A stretch of DNA of 64,000 nt from Jiulongibacter sediminis (GCF_001306455.1 NZ_LGTQ01000005.1:1054001-1118000); one strand, 5' to 3'. Counted from the stretch's first letter, positions 1 to 9,752 are shown. Made by a program: numbers and translations. Notes: generated by a model from the letters alone, not told the origin.

Positions 1-151
1 ACTGTTCCGCAACCTCATCTAATCTGGCGGTAGTTACACCTTCATCCAGAATTTTGGCTACTTCAGCATGGGTTTTACCTAGAATATCTCCGTTAGCTCT
101 GATTATTTCAGCTTCCTCTGCAGACTTCAGGTAAATTGATCTTTTACCCAT
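1..151 (-). CDS. map: Type I methionine aminopeptidase, N-terminal part (cut by window edge)
   Basis: Cytosolic metalloenzyme that removes the initiator methionine from nascent proteins. Only about the first 50 codons are present; the gene runs off the left edge. The translation begins MGKRSIYLKS and continues with the pattern seen at the start of bacterial Map proteins, in which a helix of the type EEAEIIRANGDIL is followed by GVTTARLDEVAE. The catalytic domain is outside the window. It starts four bases after the secY stop and is in the same direction, the usual secY-map order at the end of the spc operon. The identification rests on the N-terminal pattern plus context. Confidence 0.88.
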   Translation of the reverse strand, partial: MGKRSIYLKSAEEAEIIRANGDILGKTHAEVAKILDEGVTTARLDEVAEQ

Positions 152-155
152 GAAA

Positions 156-1481
156 TTATTGAGCTACAACAGTAGTCTGTCTTCCTTGAAGACGACCAGA
201 CTGCATTAAGCCCTCATATCTTTTCATTAACAAATAACTCTCAATCTGCTGAAGGGTATCCAAAACAACACCTACAAGTATTAGCAGGGAGGTACCGCCA
301 AAGAATTGAGCAAACACATTACTAACACCAAACAAACTTGCGATCGCCGGGAAAATTGCAATTGCTGCTAAAAGTACAGCACCAGGCAATGTTATTCTAT
401 CCAGGATAGCAGCAAGATAATCCGATGTTGCAATTCCAGGTTTTACACCAGGAATAAAGCCACCTCCTCTCTTCATATCATCTGCCATTTGATTAGGATT
501 AATCGTAATCGCAGTGTAGAAGAAAGTAAAGGCGATAATTAAGAATGCATAGAGAGCATTATACTGCCAGGAAGTGAAATCAGAGAAAACAGTCTGAACA
601 TTAGCCCAGAAATCACTCTTCTCAGCAAACAAACTCGCAATAGCAGCCGGAGCAAACATCAAAGCCTGACCGAAAATTATTGGCATTACACCTGAGATGT
701 TCACTTTCAAAGGAAGATATTGTCTTTGACCAGATACTACCTTATTTCCTACAATTTGCTTTGCATACTGAACAGGAACTCTCCTAACAGCTTGTGTTAC
801 AGCTACAGCAAAAACAACTACAAGGAACAATATTACCATCTCAATGATGAAGAACAAGATTTGTCCACTATTGGCTCTTGAGCTAAACTCCTGAACCAAA
901 CCAGCTGGCAAACTTGCAACGATACCGATCATAATGATCATTGAAATACCGTTACCAACACCTTTCTCTGTCATTCTTTCACCTAACCATACACACATCA
1001 TTGTGCCTGCCACAAGAATAATAACAGAGGAAAAGTAAAATAATCCCTGATTTATTGTGATCGCGTCCGTTGGTATAGCCGTTTTAAGATATGTAAAACC
1101 TTGCACAGCTGTAACCGCAATGGTCAACCATCTTGTGATCTGATTTAACTTCTTTCTTCCAGATTCACCTTCTTTTTGAAGTTTACTGAAATAAGGTAAA
1201 GCTAAGCCCATCAACTGAATGGCAATAGAGGCAGAAATATAAGGCATGATACCCAATGCCATGATGGAAGCGTTACTAAACGCACCACCTACAAGGGTAT
1301 CAAGCAATCCAAGAAGACCATTCCCTCCTGTCAGATCCTGTAAACGCGTAGGATCAACACCAGGAAGAACGATAAAGGATCCCACTCTGAAAATTACAAT
1401 GATCAATAGAGTATTGAGAATTCTGTTTCTCAATTCTTCAATAGACCAAATATTCTTAAGGGTCGTAATCAGTTTATTCAT
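156..1481 (-). CDS. secY: Protein translocase subunit SecY
   Basis: Central channel of the Sec translocon in the cytoplasmic membrane, moving unfolded proteins out with SecE, SecG and SecA. The 441-residue protein has the family length and about ten hydrophobic segments. It begins with the usual amphipathic helix (IWSIEELRNRI), followed by the FRVGSFIVLPGVD stretch, and contains the GNGISMIIM segment and the loop with RRVPVQYAKQ that are family signatures. It lies between rplO and map, as in most bacteria, and is probably translated from the ribosomal-protein transcript; the gap to rplO is only 20 bases. Confidence 0.98.
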   Translation of the reverse strand: MNKLITTLKNIWSIEELRNRILNTLLIIVIFRVGSFIVLPGVDPTRLQDLTGGNGLLGLLDTLVGGAFSNASIMALGIMPYISASIAIQLMGLALPYFSKLQKEGESGRKKLNQITRWLTIAVTAVQGFTYLKTAIPTDAITINQGLFYFSSVIILVAGTMMCVWLGERMTEKGVGNGISMIIMIGIVASLPAGLVQEFSSRANSGQILFFIIEMVILFLVVVFAVAVTQAVRRVPVQYAKQIVGNKVVSGQRQYLPLKVNISGVMPIIFGQALMFAPAAIASLFAEKSDFWANVQTVFSDFTSWQYNALYAFLIIAFTFFYTAITINPNQMADDMKRGGGFIPGVKPGIATSDYLAAILDRITLPGAVLLAAIAIFPAIASLFGVSNVFAQFFGGTSLLILVGVVLDTLQQIESYLLMKRYEGLMQSGRLQGRQTTVVAQ

Positions 1482-1501
1482 CGTCAGAGTCTTCTGTGGT
1501 A

Positions 1502-2410
1502 TTATTCAGGTCTTCCGCCTTTTAATCTGTCTTGTAGTTCGTTTAACTCATCCCACTTACCAGCCGCAGCAAGACCAGCCTGCTCAGGCCATGTAGTTGG
1601 GTTATGTGAGGCATATCTTGACCCAGCTTCAGCTAAGATATTCGCGATATCATCAGCACTGGTTTCAGATAATTTTGCAAAGGTACCAATTCCAGCATCA
1701 ACCAGCAATTCTGCAATTTTAGGTCCGATTCCCTCAATTTTTTTAAGGTCATCGCCACCTTTAGAAGCCTTCTTCTTTGGTGCAGCTTTTTCCTTCGCAG
1801 GAACGGCTTCCACTTTAGAAGTAGCTTTCTCTTCCTTAACTGACGTAGTCGCTGCTTTCGGAGTCGATTTCTTCTCTTTCTTTGTTTCCATTGCCACTTC
1901 CTTACGAGAAGAAGAAGCTTTAGAATCCAACTTCAAACCTTCTGACGTTTCAGGGCTAAAAGAAGCATCAACAACAGCCGAACCACCGGCTTTTTCAATT
2001 GCTTCAACAGCTGACTTTGAGAAGGCATTAACTTTAACTTCCAATGAAGAAGTTAATTCGCCTCTACCAAGTACTTTTACTGTATCTGACTTTTGAATGA
2101 AACCTGTATTGTATAGGACTCCTAAATCCACAGCCTTAACACCGGCATCAGCCAAAGATTGAAGTGTATCAAGGTTAATGGCCTTGTGAACAACTTTGTT
2201 TGGATTTTTGAAACCAAACTTAGGAACTCTTCTCTGAAGTGGCATCTGACCACCTTCAAAACCTCTTTTTTGAGAGTATCCTGAACGAGATTTTGCACCT
2301 TTATGTCCTCTTTTGGCAGTTCCACCACCACCAGAACCTTGACCTCTACCTACTCGCGTGTTCTGCTTATTTGAGCCTTCAGCCGGCTTTAGATTACTTA
2401 AATTTATCAT
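1502..2410 (-). CDS. rplO: 50S ribosomal protein L15 with long helix-hairpin-helix C-terminal extension
   Basis: Ribosomal large-subunit protein uL15. Residues 1-147 are a normal L15: the Gly/Arg-rich start (VGRGQGSGGGG, RGHKGAKSRSG), the RRVPKFGF motif and the C-terminal alpha/beta domain ending near GGSAVV. The family normally stops at about 150 residues, but this protein is 302. Residues 148-215 are a Lys/Ala/Ser/Thr-rich linker, and residues 221-302 form a helix-hairpin-helix module (DDLKKIEGIGPKIAELL) followed by a tail with NPTTWPEQ and KWDELNELQ. From memory, a very similar module is attached to L21 in relatives. No stop or frameshift separates the parts, so this is one reading frame. 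Confidence 0.95.
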   Translation of the reverse strand: MINLSNLKPAEGSNKQNTRVGRGQGSGGGGTAKRGHKGAKSRSGYSQKRGFEGGQMPLQRRVPKFGFKNPNKVVHKAINLDTLQSLADAGVKAVDLGVLYNTGFIQKSDTVKVLGRGELTSSLEVKVNAFSKSAVEAIEKAGGSAVVDASFSPETSEGLKLDSKASSSRKEVAMETKKEKKSTPKAATTSVKEEKATSKVEAVPAKEKAAPKKKASKGGDDLKKIEGIGPKIAELLVDAGIGTFAKLSETSADDIANILAEAGSRYASHNPTTWPEQAGLAAAGKWDELNELQDRLKGGRPE

Positions 2411-2456
2411 TACTCTTGTATTTACGCAGATTTTGAATCTACTCGGTTATCCCTGT

Positions 2457-2633
2457 TTACTTTTCTACTTTTACTAAATGCTGAACCTTGTTAATCATGC
2501 CTTCAATAGCCGGATTCAATTCAAGTTCAACGGTACGGTTGATTTTACCTAAGCCTAAAGCCTCAATCGTCTTCTTTTGCTTTTGAGATCTGTCAATCGT
2601 ACTCTTAATCTGAGTAATTTTTACAGTTGCCAT
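2457..2633 (-). CDS. rpmD: 50S ribosomal protein L30
   Basis: Small uL30 protein of the large subunit. The 58-residue frame begins MATVKITQIKS and contains the family signature around QKKTIEALGLGKINRTVE, ending KVQHLVKVEK. The length matches bacterial L30. It sits between rpsE and rplO in the standard spc-operon position, 46 bases before rplO and 31 after rpsE. The ATG was chosen because it is the only start giving the canonical N terminus. Confidence 0.96.
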   Translation of the reverse strand: MATVKITQIKSTIDRSQKQKKTIEALGLGKINRTVELELNPAIEGMINKVQHLVKVEK

Positions 2634-2664
2634 TATCTATTACTAATTAGCTAAATCTTGGAAA

Positions 2665-3171
2665 TTATCCGTTAAACACTTTGCTTAACTTCACTCTTCT
2701 CTGAACAGCCACCTCATGAGGAGCTCTCATCTTAGAAAGAGCATTGATCGTTGCCTTAACAACATTATGCGGGTTTGAAGAACCTTTAGACTTTGCAAGT
2801 ACATTGTGTACACCTGCAGCCTCAAGCACCGCACGCATCGCACCACCGGCGATTACACCTGTACCGGGAGCAGCCGGTTTAACGAAGACGTAACCACCAG
2901 AGTACTTACCATACATTTCGTGGGGCACTGTATCGTTGACGATAGGAATTTTCACCAAATTCTTTCTCGCATCATCTACTGCTTTAGAAATAGCATCGGT
3001 AACTTCATTAGCCTTACCTAGACCATGACCCACAGATCCTTCTCCGTCGCCTAAAACAACTATCGCTGAAAAACTGAATCTACGACCACCCTTTACCACT
3101 TTGGCAACACGGTTTATCGCTACTACTTTTTCCCTTAATTCAGATTCGTTTACTTTTATTCCTTTACTCAT
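2665..3171 (-). CDS. rpsE: 30S ribosomal protein S5
   Basis: uS5, a small-subunit protein involved in decoding accuracy and in the helicase activity at mRNA entry. The 168-residue product has the double-stranded-RNA-binding-like N-terminal domain ([36 protein letters not shown]) and the C-terminal domain with [17 protein letters not shown] and [12 protein letters not shown]-type sequence. Length is normal for the family. It follows rplR with a 20-base gap and precedes rpmD, the standard order. Confidence 0.98.
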   Translation of the reverse strand: MSKGIKVNESELREKVVAINRVAKVVKGGRRFSFSAIVVLGDGEGSVGHGLGKANEVTDAISKAVDDARKNLVKIPIVNDTVPHEMYGKYSGGYVFVKPAAPGTGVIAGGAMRAVLEAAGVHNVLAKSKGSSNPHNVVKATINALSKMRAPHEVAVQRRVKLSKVFNG

Positions 3172-3191
3172 CGTGATAATCGTTTCAGGTA

Positions 3192-3539
3192 TTAAAATTT
3201 AAGTCCGCCTTCTCTGGCACCGTCAGCTAACGCCTTCACGTTGCCGTGGTACAGATATCCGCTTCTGTCAAAAACACAAGAAGAAACACCGTTATCAACG
3301 GCTTTTTTAGCAAGGCCTTCGCCTACTTTCTTCGAGTTTTCAACACTCACAGAAGTTAAACCAAGCTCTTTGGATGAAGCAGAAGCAAGAGTTACCCCGT
3401 TCACATCATCAATTAATTGAGCGTATATTCCTTTATTAGAGCGGAAAACAGACAATCTCGGAGTCTCAGCGGTTCCCTGAACCTTCTTTCTGATTCTCCA
3501 TTTTACCTTTTGTCTTCTCTTTGCTTTAAAAGTTGACAT
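3192..3539 (-). CDS. rplR: 50S ribosomal protein L18
   Basis: uL18, a 5S rRNA-binding protein of the central protuberance. The 115-residue sequence has the basic N terminus ([16 protein letters not shown]), the [18 protein letters not shown] strand-helix motif, and the C-terminal [20 protein letters not shown] signature that contacts 5S rRNA. Length and position between rplF and rpsE are canonical. The start is ATG, with no competing in-frame start upstream. Confidence 0.97.
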   Translation of the reverse strand: MSTFKAKRRQKVKWRIRKKVQGTAETPRLSVFRSNKGIYAQLIDDVNGVTLASASSKELGLTSVSVENSKKVGEGLAKKAVDNGVSSCVFDRSGYLYHGNVKALADGAREGGLKF

Positions 3540-3576
3540 TATATATTCGTTAATATCTTAAATACAATAATTAAAA

Positions 3577-4128
3577 TTACTTCGCTGCAGTTTTACCAGC
3601 CTTTCTGCGAATCTGCTCACCAGTGAAGCGAACACCTTTACCTTTGTAAGGCTCAATTTTTCTAAGTTCTCTTAGTTTAGCCGCAACCAAACCGATCAAT
3701 TGCTTATCAGAACCTTCAAGGATAACCTTTGGGTTTTGTCCTTTCACCATTTCAGTCGTCACCTTCAACTCTTCAGGTACAACAAAAATGATATTGTGAG
3801 AGTAACCAAGAGATAAATCAAGAACATTACCTTGGTTGGTTGCTTTATAACCTACACCAACAAGCTCAAGCTCTTTCTTATAACCTTCGCTCACACCTAC
3901 TACAGCGTTATTCACCAAGCTTCTGTACAAACCATGAAGAGCCTTGTGTCTCTTCTGTTCTGTTGGTCTTAACACTTTTAGCTCTTCTCCTTCCTGCTCC
4001 AGCTTGAAGTCAGGATCAATTGGTTGTGAAAGCTCACCCTTCGGGCCTTTCACAACAACATTATTATCACTTCTACTAACGGTTACACCAGCAGGAAGCT
4101 TAATAATTTTATTACCGATTCTAGACAT
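3577..4128 (-). CDS. rplF: 50S ribosomal protein L6
   Basis: uL6, with two similar alpha/beta domains binding 23S rRNA near the factor-binding site. The 183-residue product starts MSRIGNKIIKLPAGV, contains VVKGPKGELS in the first domain and ends with the L6 signature (RKIEPYKGKGVRF, RRKAGKTAAK). Gene order rpsH-rplF-rplR is standard. A short perfect stem-loop lies 15-35 bases upstream of the ATG in the rpsH-rplF gap and could affect translation of this gene. Confidence 0.98.
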   Translation of the reverse strand: MSRIGNKIIKLPAGVTVSRSDNNVVVKGPKGELSQPIDPDFKLEQEGEELKVLRPTEQKRHKALHGLYRSLVNNAVVGVSEGYKKELELVGVGYKATNQGNVLDLSLGYSHNIIFVVPEELKVTTEMVKGQNPKVILEGSDKQLIGLVAAKLRELRKIEPYKGKGVRFTGEQIRRKAGKTAAK

Positions 4129-4143
4129 TATAAAAAGTTTAAG

Positions 4144-4162
4144 GCCACGCTGTCTGCGTGGC
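4144..4162 (-). promoter_or_regulatory. Perfect 7-bp stem-loop between rpsH and rplF
   Basis: GCCACGC is followed by a five-base loop and then its exact reverse complement GCGTGGC. It lies in the 51-base gap between the rpsH stop and the rplF start. There is no U-run after it, so it is not a convincing terminator. It may be an RNA-processing site or a translation-control hairpin; this is inference. Confidence 0.45.
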
Positions 4163-4179
4163 GGTCAACAAAAAATTAC

Positions 4180-4581
4180 TTAGTAAATATAGCAGAGAAC
4201 CTCTCCGCCAACGTTTAGAGTACGAGCCTCTTTGTCAGTAATGATACCTTTAGAAGTAGACAAAACTGCAATACCGAGACCATTCAAAACTCTTGGAAGA
4301 GCAGAAGCTTTGGCATACTTACGCAAACCTGGCTTTGAAGCTCTTTTCAAATCTACAATCGCAGATTCTTTTGTAACAGGATTAAACTTCAAAGCGATCT
4401 TGATGTTCCCTTGAGGACCCTCATCTTCGAACTTGTAGCTCTGAATATAACCTTTATCATAAAGTACTTTTGTAATTTCCTTCTTCACGTTAGAAGCAGG
4501 AATATCTACAACTCTGTGTCTTGCACTTATAGCGTTTCTTATCCTTGTTAGATAGTCTGCTATTGGATCCGTCGTTACCAT
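4180..4581 (-). CDS. rpsH: 30S ribosomal protein S8
   Basis: uS8, a primary 16S rRNA-binding protein of the platform; in Escherichia coli it also represses its own operon. The 133-residue product begins [17 protein letters not shown], has the central [17 protein letters not shown] stretch and ends with the highly conserved [28 protein letters not shown]-type C terminus (shown here in parts: [18 protein letters not shown]). It follows an unusually long 110-base gap after rpsN that carries a promoter-like site and inverted repeats, suggesting its own transcription start. Confidence 0.97.
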   Translation of the reverse strand: MVTTDPIADYLTRIRNAISARHRVVDIPASNVKKEITKVLYDKGYIQSYKFEDEGPQGNIKIALKFNPVTKESAIVDLKRASKPGLRKYAKASALPRVLNGLGIAVLSTSKGIITDKEARTLNVGGEVLCYIY

Positions 4582-4656
4582 TCTTTTACAATTAAATATT
4601 GGATACCTTAGCCGTCACTGAGTAGTTTCACGGGCGTGACTTTCTCAATTGGGCTG

Positions 4657-4664
4657 CAAAGATA
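4657..4664 (-). promoter_or_regulatory. Promoter-like -7 box upstream of rpsH with structured leader
   Basis: On the minus strand TATCTTTG matches the Bacteroidota -7 consensus TAnnTTTG exactly, in the 110-base rpsN-rpsH gap. The expected -33 position is only T-rich (TTTTT). The bases that follow, TTTGCAGCCCAATTGAGA, closely match those after the proximal rplC promoter site. The 5' leader of about 70 bases contains GTCAC and GTGAC arms 18 bases apart. It would drive an internal transcript of the distal half of the operon. Confidence 0.5.
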
Positions 4665-4691
4665 GTGATTCTAAATTAATTTAAAAATATA

Positions 4692-4961
4692 TTACCAAGA
4701 AGCTTTTGTAACTCCTGGGATAAGACCTGCACTCGCCATTTCACGGAAAGTCACACGGTTAATGCCGAACTTACGCATATAACCTTTAGGTCTGCCAGTA
4801 AGCTTACATCTGTTATGAAGACGTACCGGTGATGCATTTTTAGGAAGTGCATCAAGACCTTTGTAGTCTCCGGCAGCTTTAAGAGCTGCTCTTTTATCAG
4901 CATACTTTGCTACTAACCTTTGTCTCTTTCTTTCTCTTGCTTTGACTGCTTCTCTAGCCAT
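4692..4961 (-). CDS. rpsN: 30S ribosomal protein S14 (zinc-independent type)
   Basis: uS14, a late-assembling protein of the small-subunit head. At 89 residues it is the longer, zinc-independent form: only one cysteine ([17 protein letters not shown]) is present, so the CxxC pairs of the zinc form are missing. The C terminus [18 protein letters not shown] is the family signature. It follows rplE by 20 bases and is followed by the long gap before rpsH. Confidence 0.97.
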   Translation of the reverse strand: MAREAVKARERKRQRLVAKYADKRAALKAAGDYKGLDALPKNASPVRLHNRCKLTGRPKGYMRKFGINRVTFREMASAGLIPGVTKASW

Positions 4962-4981
4962 CTTTATCGAAAATTAATTTA

Positions 4982-5530
4982 TTATTTTTTTGAATTTGCG
5001 AATGGCATACCTAATGCCTTAAGCAACTCATAACTTTCTGCGTCTGTAGGTGCAGAAGTTACAAATGTGATGTCCATACCCTGAATCTTTGATACTTTAT
5101 CAATTGAGATTTCCGGGAAAATGATTTGTTCTGTTACACCGAAAGTGTAGTTACCACGTCCGTCAAATCCTTTGTCGCTGATACCCTGAAAGTCTCTTAC
5201 ACGTGGAAGAGCAACAGATACCAATCTGTCAAGAAATTCATACATAACCTCACCTCTCAAAGTAACTTTAGCACCGATAGGCATACCTTCTCTTAACTTA
5301 AAGTTAGAGACCGCCTTTTTTGAAACTGTAGGAACCGCCTTTTGACCAGTGATGATTGAAAGCTCTTCAACACTGTTATCTACAAGTTTTTTATCACCGG
5401 TAGCATCACCTACACCACGGTTTACTACAATCTTCTTTAATGTAGGAACCTGCATTACTGACTTGTAAGAGTATTTCTCTCTTAAAGCAGGTACGATATC
5501 TTTTAAATATTGTTCTTTTAATCTTGCCAT
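4982..5530 (-). CDS. rplE: 50S ribosomal protein L5
   Basis: uL5, which binds 5S rRNA and contacts the P-site tRNA. The 182-residue product shows the N-terminal [19 protein letters not shown] helix, the [18 protein letters not shown] strand, the [15 protein letters not shown] motif and the [20 protein letters not shown] loop. All are standard. It lies between rplX and rpsN, as in other spc operons, with a 35-base gap to rplX. Confidence 0.98.
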   Translation of the reverse strand: MARLKEQYLKDIVPALREKYSYKSVMQVPTLKKIVVNRGVGDATGDKKLVDNSVEELSIITGQKAVPTVSKKAVSNFKLREGMPIGAKVTLRGEVMYEFLDRLVSVALPRVRDFQGISDKGFDGRGNYTFGVTEQIIFPEISIDKVSKIQGMDITFVTSAPTDAESYELLKALGMPFANSKK

Positions 5531-5565
5531 TTTTATTTTGTGGATTTCCGACCCACTTTTAAATA

Positions 5566-5904
5566 TTAAATGAATTTGCCGCTTGATTTAGCGAAACGTT
5601 GAAGTTTGCCTTTATCATTAGCTTTTCTTCCTGTACGGGAAGGCTTACCAGACTCAGGATCTAAAACCTGTACATTACTGATATGGATGCTACCTTCAAC
5701 CTCCTGGATTTCGCCTTGTGGGTTTTGAGCATTTGGTTTCACATGTTTCTTGATCATGTTAATACCTTCTACAATAACGCGGTCTTTCTTGGTCAAAACC
5801 TCAACCACTTTACCCTGCTTGCCCTTTGAGTTACCGGCAATAACCTGCACAGTATCTCCGGTGCGTACATGACGTTTTTGCATCTTATTATTTTTTGTTT
5901 CCAT
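5566..5904 (-). CDS. rplX: 50S ribosomal protein L24
   Basis: uL24, an assembly-initiating protein near the exit tunnel, with an N-terminal KOW fold. The KOW motif is clear ([20 protein letters not shown]), followed by [16 protein letters not shown] and a basic C terminus. The ATG at 5904 gives 112 residues with the lead METKNNK; a second ATG at 5883 would give the shorter start [10 protein letters not shown], equally plausible. Context is rplN-rplX-rplE, standard. Confidence 0.96.
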   Translation of the reverse strand: METKNNKMQKRHVRTGDTVQVIAGNSKGKQGKVVEVLTKKDRVIVEGINMIKKHVKPNAQNPQGEIQEVEGSIHISNVQVLDPESGKPSRTGRKANDKGKLQRFAKSSGKFI

Positions 5905-5933
5905 TTTCTCAGATATTTTCCAGAACGGAATGA

Positions 5934-6305
5934 TTATAAAACTTCAGGTGCCAAAGAAACAATCTTCATAAACTGCTTCTCTCTTAATTCACGGGCTACA
6001 GGTCCGAAAATACGGGTACCTCTAGGCTCATCATTATTATTCAAAAGAACGACTGCGTTCTCTTCAAATCTGATATAAGAACCATCTTTGCGTCTTACCT
6101 CTTTTTTGGTTCTAACCACCACAGCTCTTGATATACTACCTTTTTTCATGTTAGTAGATGAAGAAAGGGCCTCTTTAACAGTAACCACTACTTTATCACC
6201 AATACCTGCATATCTCTTTTTGGTACCGCCCAAGACACGAATAACTAATACTTCTTTGGCACCGCTATTGTCAGCTACGTTAGCTCTTGATTCTTGCTGT
6301 AACAT
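5934..6305 (-). CDS. rplN: 50S ribosomal protein L14
   Basis: uL14, a beta-barrel protein that forms an intersubunit bridge. The product is 123 residues and begins [19 protein letters not shown], with [23 protein letters not shown] and the C-terminal [14 protein letters not shown] signature followed by [10 protein letters not shown]. Length matches the family (about 122). It follows rpsQ and precedes rplX. No oddities were seen. Confidence 0.98.
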   Translation of the reverse strand: MLQQESRANVADNSGAKEVLVIRVLGGTKKRYAGIGDKVVVTVKEALSSSTNMKKGSISRAVVVRTKKEVRRKDGSYIRFEENAVVLLNNNDEPRGTRIFGPVARELREKQFMKIVSLAPEVL

Positions 6306-6349
6306 TTCTAATTATTTTAAACTTTTCTTATTTCTGGCTTCAAAGAAGA

Positions 6350-6604
6350 TTACTTGGCTTTCTCCAAAACTTCAACAAGTCTCCAGTTTTTTGTCTTACT
6401 CAAAGGTCTTGTTTCCATGATCTTTACAGTATCACCTATACCGGCTTCACCATTTTCATCATGAAACTTAAATTTTTTCGTCTTGAGCATAAATTTACCA
6501 TACTTCGGGTGCTTCACTTTACGAACAACCTCAGCTACACCTGATTTGTCCATTTTGTTGCTAACAACTACCCCGATACGCTCTTTTCTTACTTGTCTTT
6601 CCAT
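6350..6604 (-). CDS. rpsQ: 30S ribosomal protein S17
   Basis: uS17, a primary 16S rRNA-binding OB-fold protein. The ATG at 6604 gives 84 residues starting [20 protein letters not shown], the normal N terminus and length; a GTG ten codons upstream (6634) would add an atypical extension and is rejected. Signature [15 protein letters not shown] and [20 protein letters not shown] are present. It lies between rpmC and rplN as usual. Confidence 0.97.
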   Translation of the reverse strand: MERQVRKERIGVVVSNKMDKSGVAEVVRKVKHPKYGKFMLKTKKFKFHDENGEAGIGDTVKIMETRPLSKTKNWRLVEVLEKAK

Positions 6605-6673
6605 TTGCGGTAACAGATTAGTGGCTTTCACCACGGTATTAGTATTCTGTGTAATTATTCAGATTTTAACTGA

Positions 6674-6856
6674 TTATCTGCTGGTAAGTTCAGTTGATAA
6701 TCTGGCAATCACCTTTCTTGTTTCAGTGATTCTTTTAGGATTTTCAATTGGCGTAATAGCGTGAGCAAATTTCATTTTTTGCAATCTGTCCTTCTCGGCG
6801 GCGATCTGCTCCTGAAGTTGCTCTACTGTCAAACCTTTCAAATCTACTTTTTTCAT
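6674..6856 (-). CDS. rpmC: 50S ribosomal protein L29
   Basis: uL29, a two-helix protein at the tunnel exit that helps dock trigger factor and SRP. The 60-residue product has LTVEQLQEQIAAEKDRL in helix one and the NPKRITETRKVIARLSTEL signature in helix two. Length is usual. It sits between rplP and rpsQ. Confidence 0.96.
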   Translation of the reverse strand: MKKVDLKGLTVEQLQEQIAAEKDRLQKMKFAHAITPIENPKRITETRKVIARLSTELTSR

Positions 6857-6911
6857 TGTCCTATCGTTTTACCGGCGACAGCCGATGTATATATCAAATG
6901 ATAATTGATGC

Positions 6912-7331
6912 TTAAGCCTGATAATCTCTTCTAACAACAAACTTAGTCGTCATCGGAAGCTTCTGAGCAGCTAGTCTCAAAGCCTCTTTTGCAGTTTCAA
7001 GAGAAACACCACCAGCTTCAAACAAAACTGTACCAGGGTAAATATTGGCTACCCAATACTCAGGAGCACCTTTACCCTTACCCATCCTTACCTCAAGAGG
7101 CTTAGCGGTGATTGGCTTATCAGGGAAAACTCTGATCCAAACCTGCCCTTCACGTTTCATTGCACGTGTAACGGCAATACGAGCGGCCTCAATCTGGCGA
7201 GAGGTAAGTCTACCCGGCTCCAGAGATTTAATTGCGAAGCTACCAAAAGCAATCTGATGTCCTCTGGATGCAATACCCTTGATTCTACCTTTCTGCTGCT
7301 TACGAAACTTAGTTCTTCTTGGTTGTAACAT
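6912..7331 (-). CDS. rplP: 50S ribosomal protein L16
   Basis: uL16, located near the A-site tRNA elbow. The 139-residue product begins [16 protein letters not shown], has [19 protein letters not shown], the [22 protein letters not shown] motif and the [12 protein letters not shown] segment, all diagnostic. It lies between rpsC and rpmC in the S10-type gene order, with a 50-base gap to rpsC. Confidence 0.98.
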   Translation of the reverse strand: MLQPRRTKFRKQQKGRIKGIASRGHQIAFGSFAIKSLEPGRLTSRQIEAARIAVTRAMKREGQVWIRVFPDKPITAKPLEVRMGKGKGAPEYWVANIYPGTVLFEAGGVSLETAKEALRLAAQKLPMTTKFVVRRDYQA

Positions 7332-7381
7332 AATTGTATAATCTTATGAGACTCAGGGTCTCTTCGGTTCTTTGAATTTTC

Positions 7382-8140
7382 TTAGTTTCTTCCTCTTCCG
7401 CCTTCGCCTCTTCTTCTTCTAGGACGATCATTTCGATCTCCTCTGTCGTTTCCTCTTCTTCTCTTATCGCCGCCACCAGCTTCAGCTATTGCTCCGGCAG
7501 GTGTAAGATCTCTCTTACCATAAACCTCACCTTTGAATACCCAAACTTTGATACCGATGATACCGTAAACCGTTAGAGCTTCTGAAACAGCATAGTCGAT
7601 ATCAGCACGAAGTGTATGTAGAGGAATTCTACCCTCCTTGTACATCTCAGTGCGAGCCATCTCAGCTCCACCAAGTCTACCAGAAAGTTTAATCTTGATC
7701 CCTTCAGCTCCTACTCTAACGGCCGACTGAATCGCCTGCTTCATAGCTCTTCTGTATGAGATACGGGCTTTAAGCTGCTGAGCAATGGTTTCACCAATCA
7801 ACTTGGCATCAAGCTCCGGCCTTTTGATTTCAAAGATGTTAATCTGAACATCTTTACCCGTCAACTTCTTAAGCTCTTCTCTAAGCTTATCCACTTCAGA
7901 ACCGGCTTTACCGATTACAACACCCGGACGGGCTGTGTGAATAGTAAGAGTAATCCTCTTAAGTGTTCTTTCAATTACTACTTTAGAGATCGATCCTTTC
8001 TGAATACGAGCATCGATATATTTTCTGATCTTGTTGTCTTCAACCAATTTGTCAGAAAAATCTTTTCCGCCATACCAGCTAGATTCCCAACCTCTGATGT
8101 AACCAAGTCTTAGACCAACAGGATTAACTTTTTGTCCCAT
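7382..8140 (-). CDS. rpsC: 30S ribosomal protein S3 with Arg/Gly-rich C-terminal tail
   Basis: uS3, part of the mRNA entry channel. The first 220 residues are standard: [20 protein letters not shown] start, KH domain with [20 protein letters not shown], and the C-terminal domain with [19 protein letters not shown] and [10 protein letters not shown]-like sequence ([14 protein letters not shown]). The last 30 residues form an Arg/Gly/Asp-rich tail, a common variable extension of S3. Total 252 residues. It lies between rplV and rplP. Confidence 0.98.
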   Translation of the reverse strand: MGQKVNPVGLRLGYIRGWESSWYGGKDFSDKLVEDNKIRKYIDARIQKGSISKVVIERTLKRITLTIHTARPGVVIGKAGSEVDKLREELKKLTGKDVQINIFEIKRPELDAKLIGETIAQQLKARISYRRAMKQAIQSAVRVGAEGIKIKLSGRLGGAEMARTEMYKEGRIPLHTLRADIDYAVSEALTVYGIIGIKVWVFKGEVYGKRDLTPAGAIAEAGGGDKRRRGNDRGDRNDRPRRRRGEGGRGRN

Positions 8141-8170
8141 GTTTCTACTTAAATATTAGTTCGGGGTATA

Positions 8171-8557
8171 TTATTCTTCTTCAGATTTAACTTCTTCAGC
8201 CTTCACTTCCACTGGAGCCGCGTTGTCAACAACGATGGTCATGTGAAGGGAACGCTTTCTGATTCTGTAGGCACGTCCCTGAGGAGCGGGTCTCAATCTT
8301 TTTAAGATTCTTCCACCGTCAACAAAAACACTTTTCACAACAAGATCAGCGTCTTCAATGTCTACGTCTTCGTTTTTTCCCTGCCAATTAGCCACGGCCG
8401 ACATCAGTACATTTTTCATTACCGGAGCGGCTGCCTGAGGCTGATGACTCAAAATACCTAGAGCCTGACTTACTTTCTTACCTCTGATCAAATCAGCAAC
8501 CAATCTTGCTTTTCTTGCAGAAGTAGGGAAATTATTAAGTTTTGCTACTGCTTCCAT
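8171..8557 (-). CDS. rplV: 50S ribosomal protein L22
   Basis: uL22, whose beta hairpin lines the nascent-peptide tunnel. The 128-residue product has the N-terminal FPTSARKARLVADLIRGKKV signature, the hairpin-region sequence RLRPAPQGRAYRIRKRSLH and a short acidic tail (VKAEEVKSEEE) typical of the phylum's variable C termini. It lies between rpsS and rpsC. Confidence 0.97.
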   Translation of the reverse strand: MEAVAKLNNFPTSARKARLVADLIRGKKVSQALGILSHQPQAAAPVMKNVLMSAVANWQGKNEDVDIEDADLVVKSVFVDGGRILKRLRPAPQGRAYRIRKRSLHMTIVVDNAAPVEVKAEEVKSEEE

Positions 8558-8597
8558 TTTTCAATAATTTATTATTAAAAAGCCGAGTACTCTAAGA

Positions 8598-8875
8598 TTA
8601 CTTACGACCCTTATCTTTTTTGTTAACGTGACCTCTGAAATTTCTGGTTGGAGCAAATTCTCCAAGCTTATGACCTACCATGTTATCAGTAACATACACA
8701 GGGATAAACTTATTTCCGTTATGAACAGCAAAGGTGAAACCGATGAATTCAGGAGTAATCATTGATCTGCGTGACCAGGTCTTAATTACAGACTTCTTGC
8801 CTGATTCTGCCATCTTCTCGACCTTATTTTCAAGGCGAAAATCAACGTAAGGTCCTTTTTTAAGCGAACGAGCCA

Positions 8876-8876
<1 letters not shown>
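8598..8876 (-). CDS. rpsS: 30S ribosomal protein S19
   Basis: uS19, in the small-subunit head, forming a complex with S13. The 92-residue product begins [12 protein letters not shown] and has the [20 protein letters not shown] segment and the signature [20 protein letters not shown]. Its ATG overlaps the rplB stop codon by one base (TAATG), so the two are probably translationally coupled. Confidence 0.98.
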
Positions 8877-9700
<824 letters not shown>

Positions 9701-9752
9701 CTTCTTTAATTTTGCAACCACTCAACTCGTGGCTTTACCTATTAAATTCTTA

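Noticed and set aside
6605-6634. GTG start of rpsQ
   Set aside because: The ATG at 6604 gives the family's normal length and N terminus.
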